NCBI GenBank assembly: GCA_022013685.1
Contig: JAKLPV010000085.1
Coordinates: forward strand, 93,858 to 157,857
DNA from: Anaerolineae bacterium
GTDB taxonomy: Bacteria; Chloroflexota; Anaerolineae; Anaerolineales; Villigracilaceae
Direction of reading: 5' to 3'
DNA: 64,000 nt
The position numbers and the translations under genes were made by a program. The stretch's first letter is position 1. Each line of letters begins with the position of its first letter. Below, piece by piece: positions 1 through 8,491 of the stretch. Under the pieces are notes generated by a model that made no database searches, was not told the origin of the DNA, and saw only the letters and a list, made by a program, of their open reading frames with translations.

Positions 1-2
1 TC

Positions 3-71
3 ATCCTGACCGTCAGCGGAACAACCCGATTTACCCGCGAAGTCGGCGCTTATTCGGTCGAGATCCGCTAA
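3..71 (+). CDS. C-terminal tail of an upstream gene (partial)
   Basis: An open frame enters from the left edge and ends at a TAA at 69-71. It gives 22 residues ending in GAYSVEIR. The alternating hydrophobic and polar residues look like a final beta strand. It lies upstream of the rpsB promoter on the same strand. Too little is present to identify the protein, and even its coding status is only moderately supported. Confidence 0.4.
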   Translation: MLTVSGTTRFTREVGAYSVEIR

Positions 72-107
72 AACGGTTTTCTTTTAAAAAGACGCGCGCA
101 AAACGGC

Positions 108-137
108 TGGACGCAGCTTCGCAGGTTATGATATACT
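108..137 (+). promoter_or_regulatory. candidate sigma-70 promoter for rpsB
   Basis: TGGACG (108-113) is followed after 18 bases by TATACT (132-137). The -10 is good and the -35 is weak. It would give a leader of about 140 bases before rpsB, consistent with the structured leader seen there. Confidence 0.45.
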
Positions 138-144
138 TGCGCGG

Positions 145-282
145 CTCTGGTCATAAGGATCAGACACACCTTGCCTGGGATGGGCATCAAGCATCCCTGA
201 GCGGGTTATCATACCCCCGCTAAACTTGTCCCTGTGGCGCGCGCAAAAGCCAGGCGCACCACACATGATAAAAGGAGTAAGA
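145..282 (+). promoter_or_regulatory. rpsB 5' leader with hairpins, possible S2 autoregulatory site
   Basis: The leader holds a 6-bp stem GGGATG (177-182) / CATCCC (192-197). A second GC-rich arm pairs GTGG/CCAC and GCGC/GCGC around 234-265, just before the Shine-Dalgarno AAAGGAG at 271-277. Ribosomal protein S2 is known to repress its own rpsB-tsf mRNA through a leader structure in several bacteria. That this leader does so is inference. Confidence 0.35.
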
Positions 283-1341
283 ATGGCTGTTATTTCCATG
301 AAAGCCCTGCTTGAGAGCGGCGTCCATTTCGGTCACCGCACCAACAAGTGGGATCCCCGTATGAAGCCGTATATCTTCACCGAACGCAACGGCATCCATA
401 TCATCGACCTGCAACAGACGGTCAAATCCATCAATACCGCCTACAACATCATTCGTGACACCGTCCAACGCGGCGGCACGGTGTTGTTTGTCGGCACAAA
501 ACGCCAGGCGCAGGAAACAGTCCGCGAAGAAGCCATGCGCTGCGGAATGCCCTACGTCACCGAGCGCTGGCTGGGTGGTATGTTGACCAACTGGAACACC
601 ATGTATCAGCGTATCCAGGAAATGGAACGGCTTGAAGCCCTGCGCGACAGCGGCGAGATCAACCGTCTGACCAAAAAAGAAGGCCTGCTCATCGAGCGTG
701 AAATTACCCGCCTGCAAACCCGCCTCGAAGGCGTGCGCAACATGAAGCGCGTACCCGACCTGGTCTTTGTGGTGGATGTTGGCCGCGAAGAAACAGCTTT
801 GCATGAATGCAACCTGCTCGATATCCCCCTGATCGCGCTGGTGGATACCAACTGCAATCCCCAGAAAGTCGATTACGTCATCCCTTCCAACGACGATGCC
901 ATCCGCGCCATCAAGCTCCTGGTTGCAAAAATGTCAGATGCAGTGCTTGAAGGCAAAGCCATGCGCAAAGATGAAGACATGGGTCAAGAAGAAACAGCTT
1001 CTTTCACCAGTGTTGAAGGCACGCCGCGCAAATTTGCTCGCATGGATAATGAAGAAGAACTGGGCGACGAAGACCTGCTCGGAGTTGCGACCCTGGCGAA
1101 ATTAGCTTCGGTCGAAGAAGTTGCCGCCGAGCCGGTTGAAGTGGCTGCAAAAGAAGTAGTTGCAAAAGAAGTAGTTGCAAAAGAAGTGGTTGCAAAAAAA
1201 GTAGTTGCAAAAGAAACAGTTGCAGAAGAAGCAGTTGTTGAAAAAGCAGTTGTAGAAGAAGCTGTTGCAGAAGAAACAGTTGTTGAAGATGCCCCTGTGG
1301 AACCTGCCAAAGATGTTGACGATTCGGAAAAGAGCAAGTAA
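283..1341 (+). CDS. rpsB: 30S ribosomal protein S2 with long repetitive C-terminal tail
   Basis: This is small-subunit ribosomal protein S2, needed for bS1 docking on the 30S subunit. The start is the ATG at 283, seven bases after AAAGGAGTAAG; the frame is open further upstream but the protein begins MAVISMKALLESGVHFGH, the normal S2 N-terminus. Motifs seen include FVGTKRQAQ, ERWLGGMLTNW and DVGREETALHE. The protein has 352 residues against about 230-260 for a typical S2. The extra ~110 residues are acidic and then turn into a Val-Ala-Lys-Glu-Val repeat (bases 1141-1290). It is the first gene of rpsB-tsf, 9 bases ahead of tsf. The S2 identity is certain; the function of the tail is unknown. 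Confidence 0.97.
   Translation: MAVISMKALLESGVHFGHRTNKWDPRMKPYIFTERNGIHIIDLQQTVKSINTAYNIIRDTVQRGGTVLFVGTKRQAQETVREEAMRCGMPYVTERWLGGMLTNWNTMYQRIQEMERLEALRDSGEINRLTKKEGLLIEREITRLQTRLEGVRNMKRVPDLVFVVDVGREETALHECNLLDIPLIALVDTNCNPQKVDYVIPSNDDAIRAIKLLVAKMSDAVLEGKAMRKDEDMGQEETASFTSVEGTPRKFARMDNEEELGDEDLLGVATLAKLASVEEVAAEPVEVAAKEVVAKEVVAKEVVAKKVVAKETVAEEAVVEKAVVEEAVAEETVVEDAPVEPAKDVDDSEKSK
1141..1290 (+). repeat. 15-base tandem repeat coding the S2 tail
   Basis: About ten in-frame units of 15 bases with consensus GTTGCAAAAGAAGTA encode (V-A-K-E-V)n and decay into V-A-E-E-A and V-V-E-K-A variants. The first four units are nearly identical at DNA level, so the tail grew by recent tandem duplication. 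The encoded peptide alternates Lys and Glu and would form a charged helix. Confidence 0.85.
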
Positions 1342-1350
1342 GAGGAAACT

Positions 1351-1956
1351 ATGGAAATTACTGCCCAGATGGTAAAAGAGTTGCGCGCCGCAACGAATGC
1401 TGGCATTCTCGACTGCCGCAAAGCCCTGACTGAAGCCAACGGCGACTTCAACAAAGCTGTTGATTGGCTGCGTGAAAAAGGCGTTGCGACTGCTGCCAAA
1501 CGTTCAGACCGTGATGCATCCAACGGTGTTGTCGAACTTTATTCGCACGGTGGCGGGCGCGTTGGTGTCATGGTTGAAGTCAACTGCGAAACAGATTTTG
1601 TTGCGCGTTCCGATGCTTTCCGTAGTTTCGCCCACGAAGTTGCCTTGCAAATTGCTGCTTCATCCCCGACCTACATCACAGAAGCTGAAATTCCCGCTGA
1701 TGTGCTGGCCCACGAAGGTGAAATTGCCAAGAAACGTGTTTTGGAAGAAGGCAAGCCCGAAGCCGTTGCTGAAAAGATCGTCGAAGGCCGTTTGAACAAA
1801 TTTCGTGATGAAGTCTGTTTGCTGCGCCAGCCATACATCCGTGACGAGCAATTGACCATTGAGAAACTGCTCCACTCCACCATTGCCAGCACCGGCGAAA
1901 ACATCATCATTCGCCGTTTCCAGCGATGGGAACTAGGACAAAGCACCGCTGAATAA
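1351..1956 (+). CDS. tsf: elongation factor Ts (short form)
   Basis: EF-Ts is the guanine nucleotide exchange factor that recycles EF-Tu-GDP. The N-terminal UBA-like domain reads LRAATNAGILDCRKALTEA, followed by the EF-Tu contact motif CETDFVARSDAF near residue 77. At 201 residues it is the short form, like that of Thermus, and lacks the second core subdomain and coiled coil of the ~280-residue E. coli protein. The ATG has AGAGGAAACT upstream. It is co-transcribed with rpsB and followed by a strong terminator. Confidence 0.96.
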   Translation: MEITAQMVKELRAATNAGILDCRKALTEANGDFNKAVDWLREKGVATAAKRSDRDASNGVVELYSHGGGRVGVMVEVNCETDFVARSDAFRSFAHEVALQIAASSPTYITEAEIPADVLAHEGEIAKKRVLEEGKPEAVAEKIVEGRLNKFRDEVCLLRQPYIRDEQLTIEKLLHSTIASTGENIIIRRFQRWELGQSTAE

Positions 1957-1958
1957 GT

Positions 1959-2737
<779 letters not shown>

Positions 2738-2757
2738 AGAAAGCCCGCAAGCCAGTG

Positions 2758-2790
2758 GCATACACCCGCAAAGGTGTATGCTGCTTTGTT
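2758..2790 (+). terminator. hairpin after pyrH, probable terminator
   Basis: A perfect 9-bp stem GCATACACC (2758-2766) / GGTGTATGC (2773-2781) with a six-base loop is followed by TGCTTTGTTT. The T-tract is interrupted, so termination may be partial. The rest of the 160-base gap to frr is AT-rich and contains a small inverted repeat, GATAC/GTATC, at about 2850-2865. Confidence 0.65.
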
Positions 2791-2897
2791 TAAGACTCGA
2801 CACCCTTGAAAAGCCTGCCTAAAGCATATTTGCTTAGTAGCGCAAATTGATACTTTAAGGTATCCTTAGGGCTATAAATCATTCTCAGGAGGCCGAT

Positions 2898-3455
2898 GTG
2901 ATAAAAGACCTACTAAAAGAAACTGAATCGCGTATGCGTAGCGCAATTAGCGTGCTCGAACACGACCTTTCTGGTATTCGTACCGGGCGCGCCCATCCGG
3001 GTCTGGTGGAAAAAATTCACGTTGAATATTATGGCGCAGATACCCCGCTGATGCAGTTGGCTTCCATCAGCGTTCCTGAGCCGCGATCGCTGCTCATCAA
3101 GCCATTCGATAAATCGACCCTTAAGGCCGTCGAAAAGGCCATCCTGGCCTCAGACCTGGGATTGACCCCAAATAACGATGGACAAGCCATTCGCCTGAAC
3201 TTGCCTGTGCTGACAGAAGAACGCCGCCGCGACCTGGCCAAGGTTGTCCACCATCGCCTTGAAGAATCAAGGATAGCCGTGCGCAATGTGCGCCGTGACT
3301 CGATGAAAGATTTAAAAGAATTTGAAACTGAAAAAATGGTTTCCGAAGACGAGCGCAAACGCGGCGAAGAAGACCTGCAAAAAATGGTGGATAAACTGAT
3401 TGCAGAAATTGATCTGATTGGCAGGCGAAAAGAACAGGAAATCATGGAAGTGTAA
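2898..3455 (+). CDS. frr: ribosome recycling factor
   Basis: Splits post-termination 70S ribosomes together with EF-G. The start is a GTG at 2898 preceded by CAGGAGG. It has 185 residues, the family standard. Typical segments are SGIRTGRAHPGLVEKI near residue 27, PFDKSTLKAVEKAI, NDGQAIRLNLPVLTEERR, and the long C-terminal helix with KMVSEDERKRGEEDLQKM. It lies upstream of uppS with only 10 bases between the stop and the chosen uppS start, so the two are probably co-transcribed. Confidence 0.97.
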   Translation: MIKDLLKETESRMRSAISVLEHDLSGIRTGRAHPGLVEKIHVEYYGADTPLMQLASISVPEPRSLLIKPFDKSTLKAVEKAILASDLGLTPNNDGQAIRLNLPVLTEERRRDLAKVVHHRLEESRIAVRNVRRDSMKDLKEFETEKMVSEDERKRGEEDLQKMVDKLIAEIDLIGRRKEQEIMEV

Positions 3456-3465
3456 CCTGGCATCG

Positions 3466-4212
3466 ATGAGTCAGTCCAACCCTTTTCCTGATCCTACAAA
3501 ATTGCCCGTGCACGTTGCCATTATTATGGATGGCAACGGCCGTTGGGCATTAAAACGCGGATTGCCGCGCCTGGCCGGTCACAAGGCCGGGACGGAAAAT
3601 TTGCGCCGGGTTATTCGCGCCTGTGTCGAGTTTGGCATTCAATACCTGACCATATATGCTTTCTCTACCGAAAACTGGGGGCGCCCGCGCGAAGAAGTCA
3701 ACGGACTCTTGCGCATCCTGGAAGATGTGATCGATAGGGAACTAAAAGAATTGGATGACCAGGGTGTACGGTTGCGTCACATTGGACGGCTCGAGCAACT
3801 GCCATCTCATTTGCAGGCCAAAGTTATTGAAGCTGTAAAACTTACCCAAAATAACACGCGCTTAACCCTCAATATAGCCTTCAACTATGGCGGGCGCGAT
3901 GAAATTCTCCAGGCTGTTCAACACATGCTGCGGGATGGTGTTACCGCGGAGCAGGTCACCCCTGAAACGTTCTCTCGTTACCTTTACACGGTCGGCACCC
4001 CAGACCCCGACCTGATTATCCGCACTTCGGGCGAGCTGCGCATCAGCAATTTCCTTATTTGGCAGGCTGCTTATTCTGAATGGTATGTAACCCCCACCTA
4101 CTGGCCCGACTTCGACAAGCAGGAATTTCAGAAAGCGCTCGAAACCTACGCCAACCGTGACCGGCGCTATGGCAAGGTATCTTCGGCCGAATATGAGGGA
4201 AATCATGCGTAA
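3466..4212 (+). CDS. uppS: isoprenyl transferase (undecaprenyl diphosphate synthase)
   Basis: A cis-prenyltransferase that condenses isopentenyl diphosphate onto farnesyl diphosphate to make the C55 lipid carrier for cell-wall and glycan precursors. Signature motifs are HVAIIMDGNGRWALKRG (catalytic Asp, residues 16-32), LTIYAFSTENWGRP, and RTSGELRISNFLIWQAAYSE near the C-terminus. The ATG at 3466 gives 248 residues; the frame is also open back to 3418 inside frr, but MSQSNPFPDPTKLPVHVA is the better N-terminus. The ribosome binding site is poor, suggesting coupling to frr. The 3' end overlaps cdsA by 8 bases. Confidence 0.95.
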   Translation: MSQSNPFPDPTKLPVHVAIIMDGNGRWALKRGLPRLAGHKAGTENLRRVIRACVEFGIQYLTIYAFSTENWGRPREEVNGLLRILEDVIDRELKELDDQGVRLRHIGRLEQLPSHLQAKVIEAVKLTQNNTRLTLNIAFNYGGRDEILQAVQHMLRDGVTAEQVTPETFSRYLYTVGTPDPDLIIRTSGELRISNFLIWQAAYSEWYVTPTYWPDFDKQEFQKALETYANRDRRYGKVSSAEYEGNHA

Positions 4213-5008
4213 ACGTACTATTTCATCGCTTGCAATTCTCGCCATCGGATTGCCAGTGTTGATGCTTGGGGGAATCCCCTACTTTATACTAATTGCTTTT
4301 TTGCTTGTCGCAGCAGCCTGGGAATACTCGATAATGTTCCAGGCTGCTCATCATAAACCATCCCGCCTGGTACTCTTAGGCGGGACTTTTTTTGTGGCAG
4401 GCGCGCGTGCATTCTTCCCGGCCTACAGCCTGCCTGTTCTGGAAATCTTTATATTGTTGGCCCTCGCCATCCATCTTTTTGATTATGAGCGCGGCCGGGA
4501 TAGCGCCGTGATCGATTTTGGGATCACCATCTCTGGTCTTATCTACATCGGCTGGATAGGCGGCTACCTGTTCGACTTACGCAATCTGGAAAATGGAGCC
4601 TGGTGGGTTTTTCTGGCGCTTCCCTGTGTCTGGATGGCCGATGTTGGCGCCTATTCAATCGGCTCCGCCTATGGCAAACACAAAATGGCATCTCGTCTCA
4701 GCCCCAAAAAATCCTGGGAAGGATACTGGGCCGGGGTGTTCACCGCTGTTCTGACAGGCATATTTTTTTCTTTTGCATATAATACATGGGGTCCGCTGAA
4801 CGTGCCCATTTGGCAGGGTGGCCTGCTCGGACTTATCATCGGCCTGCTAACGCCGCTCGGGGACCTCGGAGAAAGCATGTTCAAGCGCCAGGTTGGCATG
4901 AAAGACTCAGGGAATATCATTCCCGGCCATGGCGGCGCATTTGACCGAATCGATTCTTGGTTGTGGGGTGCAGTACTTGGTTATTATTTCATAGTGTGGT
5001 TTCTATAA
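4205..5008 (+). CDS. cdsA: phosphatidate cytidylyltransferase
   Basis: Makes CDP-diacylglycerol from phosphatidate and CTP, the branch point of phospholipid synthesis, in the cytoplasmic membrane. The chosen ATG at 4205 overlaps the uppS stop, with GAGGGAAATC as ribosome binding site. The protein has 267 residues and about seven to eight hydrophobic segments. The family signature is complete: LSPKKSWEGYWAG near residue 165 and SMFKRQVGMKDSGNIIPGHG followed by GAFDRID near residue 220. UppS-CdsA pairing is common and joins the two lipid-carrier steps. Confidence 0.95.
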   Translation: MRKRTISSLAILAIGLPVLMLGGIPYFILIAFLLVAAAWEYSIMFQAAHHKPSRLVLLGGTFFVAGARAFFPAYSLPVLEIFILLALAIHLFDYERGRDSAVIDFGITISGLIYIGWIGGYLFDLRNLENGAWWVFLALPCVWMADVGAYSIGSAYGKHKMASRLSPKKSWEGYWAGVFTAVLTGIFFSFAYNTWGPLNVPIWQGGLLGLIIGLLTPLGDLGESMFKRQVGMKDSGNIIPGHGGAFDRIDSWLWGAVLGYYFIVWFL

Positions 5009-5014
5009 CTCCAA

Positions 5015-5047
5015 GATATGCCATGCGGTCATTCCGCATGGCATATC
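5015..5047 (+). terminator. 14-bp perfect hairpin between cdsA and glpX
   Basis: GATATGCCATGCGG (5015-5028) pairs perfectly with 5034-5047 around a five-base loop TCATT. There is no T-run after it on the plus strand. It may be a weak terminator, a transcript stabiliser or a processing site between cdsA and glpX. Confidence 0.55.
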
Positions 5048-5073
5048 CAATTTAAACACAAGGAGAAAAACAC

Positions 5074-6060
5074 ATGGAACGTGAACCAACCCGAAACCTG
5101 GCACTCGATCTGGTGCGTGTCACCGAAGCTGCCGCGCTGGCCGCTGGCCGCTTCATGGGGCGCGGCAACAAAGAGGCTGCCGATAAAGCCGCTGTAGACG
5201 CCATGCGCCTGGTCTTGAACAGCATGGATATCAACGGCGTTGTCATTATCGGTGAAGGGGAAAAGGATCAGGCTCCCATGCTTTTCAACGGCGAAAGAGT
5301 TGGCACCGGTAAAACCAGCCTGGAATTTGATTTGGCCATTGACCCCATTGACGGTACACGCCCCTTGGCCTACGGACGCTCGAACTCGATCGCGATTGTC
5401 GCCATAGCCCCGCGCGGCAGCATGTTCGACCCCGGCCCGTTCCTGTATATGGATAAAATCGCAGTTGGGCCGGAAGCCAAGGGTGTCATTGATATCGAAA
5501 AGCCAATTACTGATAACCTGAAAGCGATTGCCAAAGCCAAAGACAAACGCCTCGAAGACCTGACCTGCATCATCCTCGACCGCCCGCGCCATGATGAGAT
5601 GATCCGCGAAATGCGCGCCGCCGGGGTGCGCATCCGCATGATCCCCGATGGCGATGTGACCGCCGCCATGATGACCGCCTGGCCCGATACCGGTGTAGAC
5701 GCCCTCTTTGGCATCGGCGGCACACCTGAGGGGGTTATCGCAGCCTGCGCCATGCGCGCCATGGACGGAGAGATCCAGGGCAAACTGTACGCCCGTGACG
5801 AGGGCGAACTCAAACGCGGATTGGAAATGGGCTATGACTTCAACAAAGTCCTGACCATCAAAGAGCTTGTATCGTCAGAAGATGTTTTTGTCGCCGCTAC
5901 CGGAATTACAACCGGCGACTTCTTGCAGGGTGTGCGCTATACCAGCGATGGCGCAGAAACCGACTCACTTGTTATGCGTGGATTGACCGGCACAATTCGC
6001 CAAATCAAGGCCACCCACCGTTGGGACAAGCTCAAACGCCTGAGCGCCATCGATTATTAA
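5074..6060 (+). CDS. glpX: class II fructose-1,6-bisphosphatase
   Basis: Hydrolyses fructose 1,6-bisphosphate to fructose 6-phosphate in gluconeogenesis. It belongs to the lithium-sensitive phosphatase superfamily. Metal and substrate motifs seen are GEGEKDQAPMLFNGERVG (residues ~54-71) and DPIDGTRPLAYGRSNS (~90-105), the GlpX signature, plus GIGGTPEGVIAACAMRAM near residue 212. The length of 328 residues fits the family. An AAGGAGAAAAAC Shine-Dalgarno precedes the ATG. No glycerol genes adjoin it, so it is a housekeeping FBPase here. Confidence 0.95.
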   Translation: MEREPTRNLALDLVRVTEAAALAAGRFMGRGNKEAADKAAVDAMRLVLNSMDINGVVIIGEGEKDQAPMLFNGERVGTGKTSLEFDLAIDPIDGTRPLAYGRSNSIAIVAIAPRGSMFDPGPFLYMDKIAVGPEAKGVIDIEKPITDNLKAIAKAKDKRLEDLTCIILDRPRHDEMIREMRAAGVRIRMIPDGDVTAAMMTAWPDTGVDALFGIGGTPEGVIAACAMRAMDGEIQGKLYARDEGELKRGLEMGYDFNKVLTIKELVSSEDVFVAATGITTGDFLQGVRYTSDGAETDSLVMRGLTGTIRQIKATHRWDKLKRLSAIDY

Positions 6061-6099
6061 TCCTGAAAGCAGCCGCGCCAGGGAATGGAAAATTTCTTC

Positions 6100-6128
6100 T
6101 TGACAGGATGTACCTACCTGCATATAAT
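6100..6128 (+). promoter_or_regulatory. consensus sigma-70 promoter for tRNA-Asn
   Basis: TTGACA (6100-6105), a 17-base spacer and TATAAT (6123-6128), a full consensus match. Transcription would begin near 6135, about six bases before the mature tRNA. Confidence 0.9.
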
Positions 6129-6140
6129 CTGCATTCGCGT

Positions 6141-6213
6141 TCCTCGTTAGCTCAATCGGCAGAGCGAGCGGCTGTTAACCGCTAGGTTCGTGGTTCGAGT
6201 CCACGACGAGGAG
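6141..6213 (+). tRNA. tRNA-Asn (anticodon GTT)
   Basis: A 73-base cloverleaf. The acceptor stem is TCCTCGT / ACGAGGA, the D stem GCTC/GAGC, the anticodon stem AGCGG/CCGCT around the loop CTGTTAA (anticodon GTT), and the T stem CGTGG/CCACG with loop TTCGAGT. The CCA end is not encoded; the next bases are CCTC. It has its own promoter and a strong hairpin immediately downstream. Confidence 0.97.
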
Positions 6214-6977
6214 CCTCAAGCAAAAACCCACCCATTCTAGGGTGGGTTTTTGCTTGAGGCAGGTAAAACCCGGTGCACTTGTAGTGCACTTATCATTCAA
6301 GAGACAACCATGACCAGTGATTGTCAATCCTCGCTTCGTTATAAATACTGCCAACGCAACGCCGCGAATGTAGAAATTATCGTCCGGTTTCCTAAACTCG
6401 CATCTTATCGAAGTCGGATCTTGAAAAGCAGGGTCATCGCTCTCAGGAAGCAAAACAATTTTTCCGCTCTCAACTTTGTATCGCTTCAAGGTAGCCCGAT
6501 CGTCCACTCCGACAATTTCGGCTGCAACAATGTCTCCGCTTTCAGCAGTTTTTTGGGCGCACATCAATACATAATCTCCATTCAGGATAGGTTCTGGAGA
6601 TGCTGTGTTCATGCTGGTTCCTGTGACTTTTAGGACAAAATATTCTTTGCTATCTGATATGTTGATAACATTTTCGCCCGGTCTCAGGCTTACCGGTTGG
6701 TATGGTGTGTCATCCTCAAAAAATACCTCTCGAATTTCGAGTTCACCGTCAAGGGGGGTATCACACTGTGCATTTTTCCTGCGGAAATTTTGCCGAGAAC
6801 AGGAAAAGCATGGATTGAATGGTTTTTTGTTGGTTTTTTAGATTTTTTTGCCACGGCTTGATGCCTGGCAGAAGCTGGCGTAACAACCCGGCTTGGGTGA
6901 GGCGGGCAATTTTCCTGTGTTGCAATTTCAATTGCAACACTCATCTCCTTTGCCCTGTCAGCATACCAGTTTAACAT
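6175..6977 (-). pseudogene. S24-family (LexA/CI-like) repressor remnant, frameshifted and lacking its DNA-binding domain
   Basis: The C-terminal part reads LKVTGTSMNTASPEPILNG (catalytic Ser in GTSM), SGDIVAAEIVG and ATLKRYKVESGKIVLLPES (catalytic Lys), the fold of LexA/CI-type self-cleaving repressors. The hinge FPVLGKISAG, the usual cleavage-site region, lies in a different frame upstream (reading 6977 down to about 6775). The two frames join if the A5 run in GGAAAAATG (bases about 6771-6777) is restored to A6. No helix-turn-helix is visible before the hinge. The 3' end runs through the inverted repeat and antisense to the tRNA, ending DSNHEPSG, a known artefact of reading antisense to a tRNA. 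It is either a decayed gene or an assembly error plus a truncated protein; I favour a mobile-element remnant. Confidence 0.65.
6213..6260 (+). terminator. 21-bp perfect inverted repeat after tRNA-Asn (bidirectional terminator)
   Basis: Arms 6213-6233 and 6240-6260 are exact reverse complements over 21 bases, with the loop ATTCTA. The arms carry an A5 and a T5 tract, so it can terminate from either side. It starts on the last base of the tRNA. It is unusually long and perfect for a terminator. Confidence 0.8.
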
Positions 6978-7166
6978 GGTAGAAATATCTCGCTGGTTTG
7001 AATCGTGCCCTATCCGCTACAATCAGACCCGGAAAAAGGTTCTGTATTCTCCCTTGCCATTTTAGCCGCTGGTCTGGGGTGAGATTCCTTTTTTCGCTTA
7101 CACAAACCGAATAAAAACCATGAAACCCTCGTTAAGTATGTGAGAGTAGAAAGAAAGGAACAGTAA

Positions 7167-7742
7167 GTGGCAATTGCCCAGGCGGAAACCGAAGCAGCGC
7201 TGATAGCAAAAGCGCAGACCGGCGACCGCAGCGCCTACGGAGAACTTGTCCGCCAGCACCATCAAGGAGTGATCGACGTGGTTTACCGCATGTGCGGCGA
7301 CACCCATTTGGCGGAAGACGCAGCCCAGGATGCATTCATCCAGGCCTGGTTACACTTGCCATCTTTCCGGCCCGGCACCTCCCTGCGCAACTGGCTCTAT
7401 CGCATTGCCGTCAACGCGGCCCTCGACACCCTACGGCGCACACCCAAAATGCCTTTTGCCGATCTTGATACCCTGGCCATGCCAGACCCGCAGGCCGGCC
7501 CCGAAGCCGCACTTTTACAAAAGGAACGCAGCCTCGCTGTTCAAAAGGCGATCTCATCCTTGCCCGAAGCCAGCCGGGCCGTGCTGGTACTGCGCGAGTA
7601 CGGCGGCCTGTCTTACCAGGAAATCTCTTCCGCGCTTGATATTCCGCTTGGCACGGTCATGTCGCGCTTGAATTATGCCCGTGACCGCTTGAAAGAAATT
7701 TTGGCTCCCGAATTTATCGATATGGAGATGGAATATGTCTGA
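7167..7742 (+). CDS. ECF-type RNA polymerase sigma factor
   Basis: A group 4 sigma factor that redirects RNA polymerase to stress promoters. Region 2 is AYGELVRQHHQGVIDVVYRM through LAEDAAQDAFIQAWLHLPSF (residues ~20-70), with RNWLYRIAVNAALDTLRR after it. Region 4 is SLPEASRAVLVLREYGGLSY followed by QEISSALDIPLGTVMSRLNYARDRLKEIL cut at LG (residues ~130-180). It has 191 residues and starts at a GTG with AAAGGAA upstream. The stop lies inside the next gene, which encodes a zinc-finger anti-sigma, giving a classic sigma/anti-sigma pair with translational coupling. Confidence 0.95.
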   Translation: MAIAQAETEAALIAKAQTGDRSAYGELVRQHHQGVIDVVYRMCGDTHLAEDAAQDAFIQAWLHLPSFRPGTSLRNWLYRIAVNAALDTLRRTPKMPFADLDTLAMPDPQAGPEAALLQKERSLAVQKAISSLPEASRAVLVLREYGGLSYQEISSALDIPLGTVMSRLNYARDRLKEILAPEFIDMEMEYV

Positions 7743-8352
7743 TCACGTTACCCAATGGCTGGGTGCCTATCTTGATGGAGAACTTCGCGGTGCGCTTTTG
7801 CGCCAGGTCGATCATCACCTTGAAAACTGTGACCACTGCCAGGCTGAACTGGATGAGATGCGGGGACTCTCCGCGCTGCTGCACGAGGCCGCACCAATTG
7901 GTGATTTTTTGCCGACAGAACGTTTCGTCGCCAACCTGAACCTCAACCTGCCTCGCCAGACCGAAGCGCCTCAAACCCGCAAGGTTTTCGAAATTGGCTG
8001 GTGGCTTATTCCGGCCGGGGTCATCGCCACCTGGGTTTTTGTGCAGGTCACCTTTCAGCTCAGCGCGCTGGTGATGGCGGCCACCGACCTCGGTCTTTTC
8101 GGAGACAGCCTGGCCTGGCTCTCGCTCAGCGGTGCCCGTCAGACTGCCTGGTTTGGCTTGTTGCTGAACACCTTTGGCAATTCGGCTGGCATGCTGGCCT
8201 TCGTCAACAACATTGACTTGTTCCTGCGAGACCTGACCGGCCACTTTTTCTGGCAGGCAGCCCTGGGAGTTGTATATCTGGCCTGGCTGGTGCGTTGGTG
8301 GCTTGGTCAGCAAAATCAGACCACAAGCGCGGGGAACTTCTCCCGTTCATAA
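7735..8352 (+). CDS. membrane anti-sigma factor with zf-HC2 zinc finger
   Basis: The N-terminal HHLENCDHCQAEL (residues ~28-40) is the H-x3-C-x2-C motif of zinc-binding anti-sigma domains, which hold an ECF sigma factor inactive. A linker leads to two or three hydrophobic segments (around residues 86-118, 135-160 and 175-195), so the domain is tethered to the membrane. It overlaps the sigma gene by 8 bases. It probably binds the sigma factor just upstream and releases it on membrane or redox stress; the signal is not evident. Confidence 0.88.
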   Translation: MSDHVTQWLGAYLDGELRGALLRQVDHHLENCDHCQAELDEMRGLSALLHEAAPIGDFLPTERFVANLNLNLPRQTEAPQTRKVFEIGWWLIPAGVIATWVFVQVTFQLSALVMAATDLGLFGDSLAWLSLSGARQTAWFGLLLNTFGNSAGMLAFVNNIDLFLRDLTGHFFWQAALGVVYLAWLVRWWLGQQNQTTSAGNFSRS

Positions 8353-8359
8353 TTGTGTA

Positions 8360-8422
8360 ACCCGTGCCGGGCATACCCATGCTGTGCATACCCATGCTGT
8401 GCATAATACCCGTGCCGGGCAT
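8360..8422. repeat. four 15-base near-palindromic units, candidate operator or hairpin cluster
   Basis: The units are ACCCGTGCCGGGCAT (8360-8374), ACCCATGCTGTGCAT (8375-8389 and 8390-8404) and, after three bases, ACCCGTGCCGGGCAT again (8408-8422). Each contains TGC-N-GNGCA, an imperfect dyad. The arrangement is B-A-A-B. It sits between the anti-sigma gene and the next membrane gene, 70 bases before the latter's start. Confidence 0.75.
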
Positions 8423-8491
8423 AAATAAACCGGTTCAAAAGAGCTCTGAACGACCGTTCGAATGTAAGACCTATATCAAGGAGTGTGTAAC

